A DNA stretch of 64,000 nucleotides, taken from contig NC_089183.1 of assembly GCF_947507565.1 (NCBI RefSeq), forward strand, positions 1,488,001 through 1,552,000, read 5' to 3'. This DNA comes from Oscarella lobularis. Lineage: Eukaryota; Porifera; Homoscleromorpha; Homosclerophorida; Oscarellidae. The notes below the pieces were generated by a model. That model was given only the letters and a program-made list of their open reading frames with translations. It had not been told where the DNA came from and did not search any database. Made by a program: the position numbers and the translations under genes. Below, one piece after another: positions 53,764-63,885 of the stretch (the stretch's first letter is position 1; every line of letters begins with the position of its first letter).

Positions 53764-54207
53764 AAACATATGACAGCACGTGACTCACGTGCTCAGTGCC
53801 AGCCAATCGCTGACAAGCATTACAAGTTCCTACTGCTGGACGGTGATTGGCTCGGCTGGAAACACTTGGACCGCCTTCTTGGGACGGTGACGACGTTCAT
53901 GACGTCGTTTTGAGCCGGATGACGTCGCCTGGAGCCGGAAGATCTTCAAGAAGTCGGCGAAGAGCGATTCAGATACGTTCGGCGCGTTCGCGAGCTTTAG
54001 GTTCACGATACTTTGTGGTTTTTGTCTGTTTCTATAGGCCGGCAAAGATGTGGAGGCCCATTCGTCGCCATCATGACGTCAAATGAGCTTGTACTGTTAC
54101 CTACATTGGGCAAATCGAGACCATAAACGGTATTTATCGTTAATTGCATCACTCTAAAGATCCTTTTATTCGGAGAAATTGCTCTGCTGCATCTTTTTGT
54201 TCTGCAA

Positions 54208-55950
54208 ATGGCCTCTTATTGTGATTCGCGTATTTTATCGTCTGTAAATCGAGTTCTAAGCTGCTATCCAACCTTGCCATCGCGTTTAAAGGACAAACAG
54301 CTAGAGGTGCTGCAGAGCGTTTTGGAAGGAAACGACACATTCGCTGTTCTTCCAACCGGATACGGCAAATCGCTGATTTACTATCTATTGCCACTCGTAC
54401 AAAATGATCTTCACCCTACAGCGGCCGATTCTCCTGCACTTGTAGTTGTGTCTCCGCTGACACAATTGATTGAGTCCCAAATGCAGACATTGCGGAATTT
54501 AGGGCTGGGATGCCTATCTCTATCGGCCACGATGATTCCTGACGGGAAGCTTGAGAACAAAGTTTCTCATCTTTTCACAAGTCCAGAGGCGATTCTTTGC
54601 TCTGGATGGCGCGACAAAATTCAAAGTTCTGTTGTGTCAGAAGGAATTGTTGCTGCAGTAATCGATGAAGTCCATTGTGTTACCGAATGGTAGATGTGAA
54701 TATACATTTATTGGAACAATTACTAGCATTTATCTGTATAGGGGCATGAACGAAAAGAAAAGAAGAGAAAACGCTTTTCGAGAATGGTATCGTCGTCTCG
54801 GAGAGCTAAGAGCCTTGTTTCCTTCTGGAGTCCCTATCCTTTGTCTTACCGCCACGGCGACATTACAAACACGAAAAAAGATATCAAAGACGTTATTCTT
54901 GGCCAATGTAAAAGTGATTGAGCTCAATCCTGATCGACCTGAGATCAGGTACGTTGTCCAGAAAGTGTCAGACGAAGCGGACGAAACTTTCTCTTGGGTT
55001 ATTAAAAGTTTGAAAGCCTTGGGAGTGCAAGCTGATCGTGTCATAATTACTGCAGAAGCCTTAAAGACTGCGGCATTGTATATGATGCATTTCGTGTTGG
55101 TCTCCCTGGTTCTTCATCCTTCCTGTCCTCAAGTTGTGAACGAATACCGCAAAATCGACTTTATGCAATGTACCACAGTGCAACAGAAGACGAGAATAAG
55201 AAGTTTGTTTACTCGTCCTTGGCTAAGAGAGATGGCACATGTCGAGTAGTTATTGCCACGATTGCTCTCGGAATGGGACTAGACTTTCCCAACATCAGGT
55301 ATGTCATAAATTATGGTCCTCCAAACACCATTGAACAATACGTTCAACAATGTGGAAGAGCTGGACGAGATCGTCTCCCATCTGTTGCCCTTTTGTACTA
55401 CTACAACAAGCAACTGAGAACGGCAGACGAGAAAATGATGAATTACGTTAAGAATGCGTCGCTCTGCCGTCGACTTCTTCTACTACAAGAGTTTGGCTGG
55501 AGCATTGATATCGAGATTGATCCCAAGCACAACTGCTGCAATGTATGTGGGCAGTCATGTGCTTGTGACAAAAGAGAATGCTATCTTCAGGAATGGAAAA
55601 AATCAACTTCTGATTTTCAAGTCGGTGGTAGTCAGACAATGGATCATTGTGGTTGGAGCAGCAGCTGCGTACAAGAAAGGGCGATAAATAAAGAAGACGC
55701 CAAACGACTTACCACCTCATTGCTCGAAATGAAAAGAAGAATGTGTCTGACCCCACGTACGCAACTTCTTCAGTTGCTACAGGAATATCAGACGGACTGC
55801 TAAAAGAAGCAAGACAAAACTGCTCAAGAATCTTTTCTCTCTCTGATTGTCGAAGGTTTCTTCCTTCTCTCAGTGGAAGCCTGCAAGCTCGTCTAGTTAT
55901 GTGCGTTTTTGAAGAGATCTTTGGAGACACAAAGGAAAAACTTAAGTTTT
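54208..55950 (+). pseudogene. RecQ-family DNA helicase, copy 1
   Basis: The ATG at 54208 gives SRLKDKQLEVLQSVLEGNDT, then Walker A VLPTGYGKSLIYYLLP, VVVSPLTQLIESQMQTL and the DEVH box AAVIDEVHCVTEW. A 52-bp intron (54690-54741) splits the Trp codon and the reading resumes GMNEKKRRENAFREWYRRL and ILCLTATATLQTRKK. One missing base near 55053 shifts the frame. Then come YCRSLKDCG, VVIATIALGMGLDFPNIRYV, YGPPNTIEQYVQQCGRAGRD (motif VI) and a CCNVCGQSCACDKREC zinc cluster. A final shift near 55740 leads to LSDCRRFLPSLSGSLQ and VFEEIFGD. RecQ enzymes unwind DNA 3'-5'. A stand-alone host RecQ gene is the alternative, but the second copy with the same 5' end argues for a mobile or amplified unit. Confidence 0.8.
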
Positions 55951-56343
55951 CAGATCGGAACCGAACGAAATCGAAAAAATGGTTCGCCACTCAGGACACG
56001 CGGTAATTTACCTGCCAAAGTTCCACTGCGAGCTCAACCCGATTGAGCGTTTCTGGTGTTCTGCTCAGCAGTACACGCGTTCGCACTGTGATTACACAAT
56101 CAGGGGGCTTCGCTCGACGATTCCCCAGAGTCTCGATCGTATTGAAGCAAGCACTATTTAGGGCCTCTTTAGCGGCGTCCGTGAATACGAAAAGCTCTAT
56201 CGCAAAGGTTTATCTGGAGAAGCCTTGGAGAAAGCTATACGCGTGTACAAGTCCCACCGGAGAGTTTCCTTTGGAAACTAAGTGGGCACCCCAGGTTTTT
56301 CTAAAAACCAACCCCGGCTTTTCTAAAAGACACCAAATTGGAA
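55951..56343 (+). pseudogene. DDE-type transposase C-terminal fragment (LPKFHCELNPIE type)
   Basis: The frame gives EKMVRHSGHAVIYLPKFHCE, then LNPIERFWCSAQQYTRSHCD, then YTIRGLRSTIPQSLDRIEAS. After a frame change come VREYEKLYRKGLSGEALEK and YKSHRRVSFGN before a stop. 'LPKFHCELNPIE..W....K.Y.R' is the third-acidic-residue block of a DDE transposase type related to IS630/Tc1 and widespread in fungi and invertebrates. It directly follows the RecQ frame with no spacer. It is either part of the same unit or a separate truncated element. The first two Asp motifs are missing. Confidence 0.65.
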
Positions 56344-56408
56344 ACAGAGAGAGTTAAACACCTTTATTGCATTCGACCGCTTTTAGGCTGCAAAATCGAG
56401 TATGATTA

Positions 56409-57125
56409 GTCGGAACTATAAACGCCGTCTTCAGTCGATATTGGAGACAATGGCGGAGTTGTGTTTCCTGCACTCTCCGCGGGAAAATCTTCCTCGCTCT
56501 CTTCTTCTCTATAGTCGAGGAAATCCGGATTCAGTCCGAGGTCTTCTATTTCCGTGAATAGTCGAAAGCACGTCTCCAATTTTCCATGGTCGACTCGGCC
56601 ACAGAGACCGTTGTTTTGCATTCCCGAACCCGGTATCTCCAGCTCATTGAGCCTCGTACGTCACTGAAATATGGCTCTCCGATGAGCTTGTTAAAAGCGC
56701 AAAAATAATAATTTTGTCAAAATGATTTTATGCAGTTATTTACCTGTCCACAGTTATCCAGCCGTTATCAATCGGCTCAGAGAGCACTCTAGCGACATCG
56801 CGATCAACGTGGCCGACTTTGAAGCGAACCAGTCAAGCGCCGAGCGCGTTCCCATTGCGAGAATTCGTCCTTTCGCGTGCCAAAACGACGTTTTGACCGT
56901 CGGCGTCTTCGGTGTAGCCGGAGTACAATCGAATTCCTCTAATTTGGCAGTGAAACAAAAAAAGACAGTTCTGCGACGAGCGTACGCTAATAGAGCTACA
57001 TTTGCTTTTCCACGTGTGTCGACAATTTGAGCTTGTTCAGGAGAAACACTCGAAAGCGAAGGGAAAGAAGCTATCTCTTTATCATGCTGCGGTAGGTCAA
57101 TAGGCGGAGGTCGTTCCGTTTAGCC
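56409..57125 (-). CDS. unidentified coding region, two candidate exons
   Basis: The minus-strand exon ending at a TAA near 56409 (to about 56660) reads LNELEIPGSGMQNNGLCGRV, then FRLFTEIEDLGLNPDFLDY and an acidic tail ending EDGVYSSD. Further upstream, about 57120-56748 is open for about 125 codons without an ATG near its start: DLPQHDKEIASFPSLSSVSP, QIVDTRGKANVALLAYARRR, TPTVKTSFWHAKGRILAMGT. A donor-like CAGGTAAAT at its end (about 56745) could join the two. The 'GKANVALLAYARRRTVFF' and 'HAKGRILAMGT' steps recall beta-propeller blades, but I cannot assign a family. The opposite strand is also open (56722-57030), so coding status is uncertain. Confidence 0.35.
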
Positions 57126-57412
57126 ACATATTAGCCTAACGTAATTTAACCACTCGCCGCGCAAAAATCGCCCTACGGCCGACCACAGAATGGTTACGGT
57201 GAGCCCAAAGAGTTTTCGAAGAACTCAAAGCGATAAAGGTGATGCAATTAGCCGCTGCTAAAGAAATCACTACGCTTGTTTTAATTAAAAATAGCCTAAC
57301 GTAGGTCGAAGGCAAGCTTAATCGCGTCGCTCAGCTAAAATCTGAAATGAATGATCGTCGAACGAGGCATCTCTGCGGGTAGAGGAAAGACCAAAGAACA
57401 TATCGAAGTAGG

Positions 57413-58060
57413 TTAGCACTTTTTTTGCAAAGAAAAGCGATACAAACGGAAGTAAAACAGTAAGTCACGCCCATTTTTGATCGGACGTGGGATGCACTGT
57501 CGTTCAACACACACTAGTCTTTCTACAAGGCAGTTAAATTGTGCACAGAAAATTGGCTCTGACGACTGTAGTCCACTATTTGAATTAACACTTTGCATCA
57601 TAGCATTAATTGAGTCCACGTGAGGCTGTATTTACTCAAAGCTATTTTCTGTCGAAAAAACTGGGTCGCCTGTACGCAGAATTTTATACACGATGCAGCT
57701 GAAAAATTTGCCTGAAGAAATTTTAGCCACTGCAAATGTCTGCACTTCCGCTTTCGTTTGCATACCGTCAATTGACAAAACGACGGAGTAATTTTTTATC
57801 TTTTTGCAACAGACTTAGTATGCGAACGTGAATAAATAGCTCCTTAAGCACTGTGGTTACTTCTTTTAAAAAAATTTGCAAAACAAATTCCAATCGGCTG
57901 AATTGGCGTCGGACAGCAGCAACTGCTAGATCTGGAAACATGACATCTATTTTTGCTCGGGAGCCCCAAGTCCGTACACGCCATCTGCAATGAAATGACG
58001 CTTGCAACGTCCATAGCTTAATTAGGAACTTGCATGTAAACAAGAATATGAAAAAAGGTT
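57413..58060 (-). CDS. unidentified coding-like segments
   Basis: After a TTTCATTTGCAG acceptor at about 57987 the minus strand reads WRVRTWGSRAKIDVMFPDLA, then AVRRQFSRLEFVLQIFLKEV and a leucine-rich helix (TTVLKELFIHVRILSLLQKD). 57413-57619 reads MDSINAMMQSVNSNSGLQSS then RLVCVERQCIPRP. They may be exons of the gene at 56.4-57.1 kb, but I could not chain the phases. No family recognised. Confidence 0.25.
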
Positions 58061-58215
58061 TAACTACCTCTGTTTTAGTGAAATATTGCTAGTGGCGCTG
58101 TGTTCGCCCAAAGAAGCATGTTTTAGAGACGTCAATGATGCCGCCACTTTCAAAGAGAATAAGGCGCTATGCAAGCTGCTGAAGCGCAGGTGACCAAACC
58201 CATCCATGCAAGCCT

Positions 58216-58284
58216 AGGCTCGAAGGTCCAGCCTGTTGTAAGGCCTAGCGCGCGCAGCGCTCTAGTCCTCCCAATAGGCTGGAC
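58216..58284 (+). mobile_element. 5' end of RecQ-bearing unit, copy 2 (terminal hairpin)
   Basis: GGCTCGAAGGTCCAGCCTGT matches copy 1 at 53703. The stem GTCCAGCCTGTTG (58226-58238) pairs with CAATAGGCTGGAC (58272-58284) with one mismatch. The loop again has CCTAGCGCGCGC. Confidence 0.65.
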
Positions 58285-58739
58285 AACACTAGTTCGCCGG
58301 AAGTTGGTCGACCAATCAGAGACCAGTCAGCAGCATTCCAACTGCTCGTCTCTGATTCGCTGACGACCTTAATGTGATTTAGGCGTGACGTTCCCGACCC
58401 TAACGAAGTAACAAAGTTACGCTGACTACGCGACGCCCCGAGTCGCTCAGGCGTGCCGAAGGGGCTCTCTTCCTCAGCGAAACAACCGATCGGACGTCAG
58501 ATAAGTGATATACACACTATTTGTAATGGACGCGATACTTTGCGAGGAATTTTCGGCCTTTCGTAGGAGCCAAGTTCGTCACTTTCCCATGGGTCGACGA
58601 TCGCCCGAGGGTTTACGTCGCTTAGCACCTTCTTTCGGTTGTAAGTATACGCCAGAAGCCTTTTTGGGCAGTTCTGTCAGTTACGGGACATTGCTTTTGA
58701 CACCGCGGTGAAGGATCAGACGTATATCGACGCGTATCC

Positions 58740-59330
58740 ATGAGCAGCACGATAATTTTGGATTCCGTTAGAGCTGCGTCTGCGTGCGTCCTCAAGAGAT
58801 TTCCGCAGCTTCCTCAACTCGTTAAGCCTGAGCAGCTTAAAGCAATTACAAGTGTTTTGAACCGGCAAGATACGTTTGTCGTGCTACCCACGGGATATGG
58901 GAAGTCCCTCATATACCACGTCCTTGCTTGACGATGGGATTTGGCCAAAGCATCGTCCGTCTTTAGTACTGGTTATCTCGCCTCTCACACAACTTATCAA
59001 GTCTCAAGTGGAGTGGCTAAATTCGGCTGGTATCTCGGCGCTATTCATTCAGAGTCGACTAAGGAAGAGAACCTAGACAAAATTAGTTTGGCTCTTTGCG
59101 GTCCGGAGACTGTTTTGAATAGTGCCTTTAGAGAAGTTTTACGATCTAAAGGTATTCAAAGGTATTCAAGATAGGCTTCTGGCAATTGTGATCGACGAGG
59201 TTCATTGCGTAATCGAATGGTACGAAAACGATTTGGTCGTACTTTTATTTTAAGCCATATCTATTAGGGGCTTTAACTGCGGTGCGGATTTGGATCAAGC
59301 GAAAACGACGTTTAAAGCTTTAGCGGCAGA
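58740..59330 (+). pseudogene. RecQ-family helicase, copy 2 (N-terminal part)
   Basis: The ATG at 58740 gives ACVLKRFPQLPQLVKPEQLK, then NRQDTFVVLPTGYGKSLIYH (Walker A). A frameshift at about 58925 leads to LVLVISPLTQLIKSQVEWL, and another to LAIVIDEVHCVIEW (DEVH box). An intron of 48 bp (59220-59267) lies at the same split Trp codon as in copy 1. After it the frame reads GFNCGADLDQAKTTFKALAA and dissolves into the 32-bp tandem repeat. Roughly 40-50% identical to copy 1 by eye, so the copies are old. Confidence 0.75.
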
Positions 59331-59516
59331 GTTGACGACGTCTCATTAGTTTGGGACGGCACAGTTTACGACGTATCATTAGTATAGAGCGGCGCATTTG
59401 ACGACGTCTCATTAGTATAGAGCAGCACAGTTGACGACGTCTTATTAGTATAGAGCGGCACAGTTGACGATGTCTCATTAGTATAGAGCGGAACAGTTGA
59501 CGACGTCTCATTACTA
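59325..59516 (+). repeat. tandem array of ~32-bp units
   Basis: Six units of GTTGACGACGTCTCATTAGT then ATAGAGCGGCACA. It starts inside the decayed second RecQ copy and seems grown from its GAGTTGACGACGTCTCATTAG segment. Confidence 0.9.
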
Positions 59517-59815
59517 GCATATCAATGCAGCATTGATTCTGCATCAATGCAGCATTCATTCGGCATCAATGCAGCAATGATTCTGCATTGATTCTGCACC
59601 AATGCAGCATTGATTCTGCATCAATGCCGCATTGATTCTGCATCAATGCAGCATTGCAGAATCAATGCAGCATTGATTCCGCATCAATTCAGCATTAATT
59701 CCGCATCAATTCAGCATTGATTCTGCATTGGTTCTGCATCAATGCAGCATCGATTCTGCATTAATGCAGAATTTGTTCTCAATCAATGCAGCACTGATTC
59801 TGCATTGATTTTTAC
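59517..59815. repeat. palindromic array 'AATGCAGCATTGATTCTGCATC'
   Basis: About a dozen units mixing GCAGCATTGATTCTGCATCA in both senses. Every unit pairs with its neighbour because TGCAG(A/C)ATTGAT and ATCAAT(G)CTGCA are inverse. The same family is at 63610-63885. Confidence 0.85.
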
Positions 59816-60107
59816 TAACTTTCGCGTCAGTCGCTCTGCGCTTAAGTTCTGACATTATGCCGAATTCTATACGAGACGAATTTGGCATGAAAAGATTAAA
59901 CTAATCTAAACAATGAAAGATTATTCAGAATTAATTAAAGCAGCATTTATTCAGAATATTATTCAGAATAAATGTAGCATTTATTCTTCTTATTATGCCG
60001 AATTTTATACGAGACAAATTCGGCATCAAATATTTGAATTATTCTAAATAATTCAGCAGTATTGTAAATAATGCAGCATTATTCAGAATTAAGTTATACA
60101 GGAAACC
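59816..60107. repeat. palindromic 'GCAGCATTTATTC' cluster and a 45-bp direct repeat
   Basis: ATTATGCCGAATTCTATACG (59855) and ATTATGCCGAATTTTATACG (59994) start two ~45-bp copies that continue GAGAC(G/A)AATT(T/C)GGCAT. Between and after are GAATAAATG(T/C)AGCATTTATTC units, in both senses. Confidence 0.7.
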
Positions 60108-61057
60108 TTAGAAAACAAGACGACCCATAGGAACGTGGCGTTTCGACAAAGTCATGTCGCGGTGAAGCGCGTTCCATGTCGTATCTATGATGCGGCCCAC
60201 GTGACTAGGCTCAAACCTGCGCAAGAGCACCTTTTTAGCAAAAGCAGTCATTTCCGTCTTCAGTTCTTCAACCTGATTTTTCTTTATGTTCGAGAATGCA
60301 TTTTTGATTGTCTTAAAATTTTCAATATCAAATTCGTAAATTTCATAGGCTTCCTTCGCTTTCTTTTCTTGGCTTTTCAGCAAGGGGCAATATAATCTAA
60401 AAATATTGTCATTAAAAATGAATGTATCAAATCAATAATTTACTTTGTACGAAAAAAACTGAGGACTCTGCACATTTCATCGTATTTGGCTCGTCCCCAA
60501 TCAATTCTTTGCCACAAATCTGAAATACAGCAGACTTACTATCTAATCAATAAATGGTTCAGGAGAGATTTTACATTATGGCGAAATACTACATGTACTA
60601 GTAATACTTGTATAAAATATGTAAACACACCTTGTGCCCCGTCGGCGATGTTTTCCTTGAATTTTTTCCCCTTCTCCGAATCGGTTAGGAGATAAAGAGG
60701 CACTACACAAGAGAAAATGTGTAAAGTCAAAAATCAGTTATAGCGATTTTACCATCGCCTTCAGCTTCGTTCACTTTAATTAATATAAGCATTAAATTTA
60801 AAAGCATTTCATTATTAAAAAGCATTTCATTATTAGAGTCTTACGCAATTCTTCAAAATTGGCCTTTTCGGCCGTCCTATCGCGATGGCTCTAAAGACAA
60901 CGCGTTACAAAAATCAAATTCAGGTCATTTGTTTCCTACCTTCTTTGGAGTGCTTCCCTATAAAAGTGAAACGAAACAAACGCTAACTAACATCAAAGCC
61001 AAACTAGAAAATATGGTTTACCTTTTGCCGGAAACTTATCACTCCCTTCCTTCTCAG
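60108..61057 (-). CDS. unidentified micro-exon gene, seven exons traced
   Basis: Minus-strand exons, all with GT/AG ends and matching phase, are: 61057-61022, 60957-60940, 60890-60845, 60773-60753, 60702-60631, 60519-60444 and 60396-60108 (stop at 60108-60110). Lengths are 36, 18, 46, 21, 72, 76 and 289. Introns are 47-111 bp. From exon three on there are 504 coding bases. The protein reads RTAEKANFEELLNEAEGD, LYLLTDSEKGKKFKENIADG, LWQRIDWGRAKYDEMCRVLS, then a long charged helix (KEAYEIYEFDIENFKTIKNA, LKTEMTAFAKKVLLRRFEPS), ending MTLSKRHVPMGRLVF. It is probably coiled-coil. No known family. More exons lie upstream to about 61900, duplicated at 34 kb. The two most 5' exons are less certain. 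Confidence 0.6.
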
Positions 61058-61930
61058 CTACGAAAAGTGCTAAAAGTTCAATATCCGGCAGAGAATCGTG
61101 CTGGTTCTGATCTTTTCCAATTCATTAGCCTTTACCACCTACGAAAAAGGTCAGAATTCTTCAAAAATATCTCTATTCAGTCTTACCAACGTTCTTCGCT
61201 TTTTCTTTTATTTCAAAAGAAAATGTAAAAAATCTGGCATGCATGAAATCTGGTTGTTACCTTTTTCTTGTCGCTCATTGAAGTCTAGAAAAAAACGTGT
61301 GAAAAAATCAAAAATAATTTATCAATTTGTACCGTTCTTTTTCGTTTCCTGGCTGGCTTCTAAAAAATTAGACTACTAGAAAATATTTAAATTACTTTTG
61401 TCTTTACCACACTCTTTTTCTTCTCCTCCTCCTCTTCCCTATCGCTGCTGACGTCCATTTCTTCTGTTAAAACAAAAAATAAAATCCAAAAAATATTTCA
61501 TTGATTGTCATTACCCTCGTCCAAGCCATGTTCAAATGAAGCTTTGAAAAAATTTATCAATATCTTTCTCAGTTAGATAAAAACCTTACCAATCATTCCC
61601 TCTGAAACTAAAGAGAAAATTAGAAATAAAACACAGATTATATCAACTGCTACAATTGAAATCGCCGACTTCATCCGCATCTTCTATATCTTCTAAGGGC
61701 AATAAACAGAATCATCAGAAATTCAAACACAAATCATATCAACTGTTACTCTCTTTCTCTCCCATAGCTAAAACAGAAAAATACATACTAGTTCTCAAAA
61801 ACCAAACAACTAATATTGCTTAACTCTTCGCAAAGCCTTTTCCAGACGCCCAATTCGTCTTCCATTTTCCTTTTTAACATTGCATAGTTCTTTAGCTATC
61901 GAAGATTTGCCCAATGCCTGTTTACTTTGA
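61058..61930 (-). CDS. upstream exons of the micro-exon gene (partly traced)
   Basis: Conserved with 34.4-34.99 kb. Candidate pieces, minus strand: one ends SFEHGLDE near 61530 (SFEHGSSE in the other copy) before a GTAATG donor. One near 61680 reads LEDIEDADEVGDFN (LEDTKGDDDVDVLN in the other copy) before GTAGCAG. Replacement of acidic by acidic residues and loss or gain of whole codons suggest selection on protein. Phases between these exons were not all resolved. Confidence 0.4.
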
Positions 61931-61993
61931 CACTGCCCATCATGTTTGCGATCTTCACTCTCACGCACGATTTTAATTGCTTTACTTCATTTC

Positions 61994-62745
61994 TCAGAAG
62001 TCGTACCTCGCCTTCAAATTATTTAAATATACAAATTCAAAACCATATGGTATCGGCGGGGAGTGGCGTCGAATGCTTTGGCGCGTCGACGACGGTGACG
62101 GGGAGTGGCGTCGACGACGGTGACGGGAAGTGGCGTCGACGACGGGTTCGACGGCGGAGGCGGCGTCGTCCGCTCTGACGCGACGGGGAGTGGCGTCGAC
62201 GACGGGTTCGACGGCGGAGACGGCGTCGTCCGCTCTGACGCGACGGGGAGTGGCGTTGACGACGGGTTCGACGGCGGAGGCGGCGTCGTCCGCTCTGACG
62301 CGACGGGGAGTGGCGTCGACGACGGGTTCGACGGCGGAGACGGCGGACAGAGCGTCGAATGCTTTGGCGCGTCGACGACGGTGGCGGGCGGGTTCGACGA
62401 CGGTGGCGGGCGGGTTCGACGACGGTGGCGGGCGGGTTCGACGACGGTGGCGGGCGGGTTCGACGGCGGAGGCGGCGTCTTCCGCTTTGGCTAAGTCTTT
62501 CTCTGCTGCCCCGTAATAACAGCTGCCGTACATGGTCATGAAACAGTTACTAAACGCACCTTTAGCGCTAAAGCTGCGCCTTGCGCCGTTGTCTTCTTGC
62601 GCTTCGGGACGACGCTAAATACAAAGGACAAAAAAGTGAATGAACACTCATACCTACAGAAAACGCACCTCCCTTTGCCCCCTAACTTCGGGATGTACGA
62701 TTTGGGCGATTTCTTCTTCTTCGCTGGTCTTCCTGCCTTTCGCAT
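61994..62745 (-). CDS. AT-hook-like N-terminus joined to 19-residue tandem repeats (hypothetical)
   Basis: The minus-strand ATG at 62745 gives MRKAGRPAKKKKSPKSYIPK then LGGKG (AT-hook-like GRPAKK). A GTGCGT donor follows; after a TTGTATTTAG acceptor comes VVPKRKKTTAQGAALALK; after another GTGCGT...GGCAG intron, repeat-coded sequence follows. The repeats are four 57-bp copies (62145-62340), so each encodes 19 residues. Which frame is used after the last intron is unclear: one gives DDAASAVEPVVDATPRRVRA, another a Pro/Ser/Thr-rich repeat. It could equally be a non-coding minisatellite. Confidence 0.35.
62060..62490 (+). repeat. 57-bp minisatellite (4 units) and 21-bp minisatellite (4-5 units)
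   Basis: The 57-bp unit begins GGGAGTGGCGTCGACGACGG, then GTTCGACGGCGGAG(G/A)CGG, then CGTCGTCCGCTCTGACGCGAC. The 21-bp unit is GGTGGCGGGCGGGTTCGACGA. Both periods are multiples of three, and units are nearly identical, so the array is young. It is open in several frames on both strands. Confidence 0.9.
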
Positions 62746-63555
62746 CGAGTGAAACTATGGTGAAACGAGGTGAAACGAGGTGAAACGAAGAGAGAAATGA
62801 GAGAATCTGGAGACAGAGAGAGCGTACGTTAGCGAATGTTAGCGCACGCTTCCCTCAGGACAAGCCGCCAGCAGCACTGCCTCTATTTACCGAACTTCAA
62901 CTAATGCGGAAATCTAAAGATTTTAATAAATGAAAAATTATTTTGAATAAATGCAGCATTTATTTATTATGCTGCAATTCTTCCGAATAAATGCAGAATA
63001 AATTCTGCATTTAATATAAATAAATGCTTCATTTACGCTGCATTTGTTCAAAATAAAAGCACAACAAATGCAGCAGTGAGTGGTCCAAACGTTCATAGTA
63101 AATATCAATTTTTTGGAAAATAGATAGTTCATTGTTGCTTGTTTGCTGCATGTTCTTTTTTGTTTTTCAAATTGGGTGGTGATTTGCCAAAGTAAGTATT
63201 GCCTGCTAACTTTCTAATAATTGAATATTGCCAAAAGGTTTGCATTTTTTAAGTCAAACAATTTTTAATTTTCAATACTTTGCGTAGGTATTACGTGCCG
63301 ACACTTCACTTGAGCAACTTCCAATTTTAAATTCTGCGTCTACGTTTTACTTGCCACCGCTCTGCTATAATCTGCTTAGCATTTTGATATTCAAAATTGC
63401 TTTTGCACTCTTTGTCGTTGGCAGCAATCAATTTTCAATCAATGCACAAATTGAAAATTGATAATTGCACCTTCGCTGGTTGTTGGCGCCGGCTAGCGGC
63501 GTCAAAATTCCTAATCACGCCAGACACGCCTTCTAATCACATCATCTAGATATTC
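62746..63555. other. no gene recognised; GAATAAATGCAGCATTTATT palindromes
   Basis: 62760-62790 repeats GGTGAAACGA three times. 62930-63070 has palindromic GAATAAATGCAG(C/A)ATTTATT units. The rest is AT-rich. Confidence 0.4.
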
Positions 63556-63558
63556 TCA

Positions 63559-63640
63559 ATGTCTTTTTTGGAAGACGAGAATCTCGAAGAATTTGTCCGA
63601 GACCGCGTTGCTGTTCGATTCTGCATTAATGTAGCATTGA
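63559..63640 (+). CDS. possible N-terminal exon running into a palindromic repeat
   Basis: ATG at 63559: MSFLEDENLEEFVRDRVAV, then the TGCATTAATGTAGC repeat begins. Acidic start; no domain and no splice donor before the repeat. Confidence 0.2.
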
Positions 63641-63885
63641 TTCTGCATCAATGCAGCATTGATTCTGCATATATGCAGAATGCAGAATCAATGCTGCATT
63701 GATGAATAAACGATGCAGAATCAATGCAGAATCAGTGCTGCATTGATTGAGAACAAATTCTGCATTAATGCAGAATCGATGTAGAATCCATGCAAAATCA
63801 ATGCTGCATTGATGCAGAATCGATGCTGCATTGATGCAGAATCAATGCATCACTGCAGCATTGATTCTGCATTAATGCAGCATGG
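63610..63885. repeat. palindromic array 'GCATTGATTCTGCATCAATGCA'
   Basis: Same family as 59517-59815, in mixed sense, with about ten units. Neighbouring units are inverse complements. Confidence 0.85.

Noticed and set aside
61994-62539. Firm call of a 181-residue repeat protein in the unspliced frame
   Set aside because: The frame begins in a likely intron (ATGACCATGTACGGCAG) and other frames are equally open because the repeats are multiples of three.
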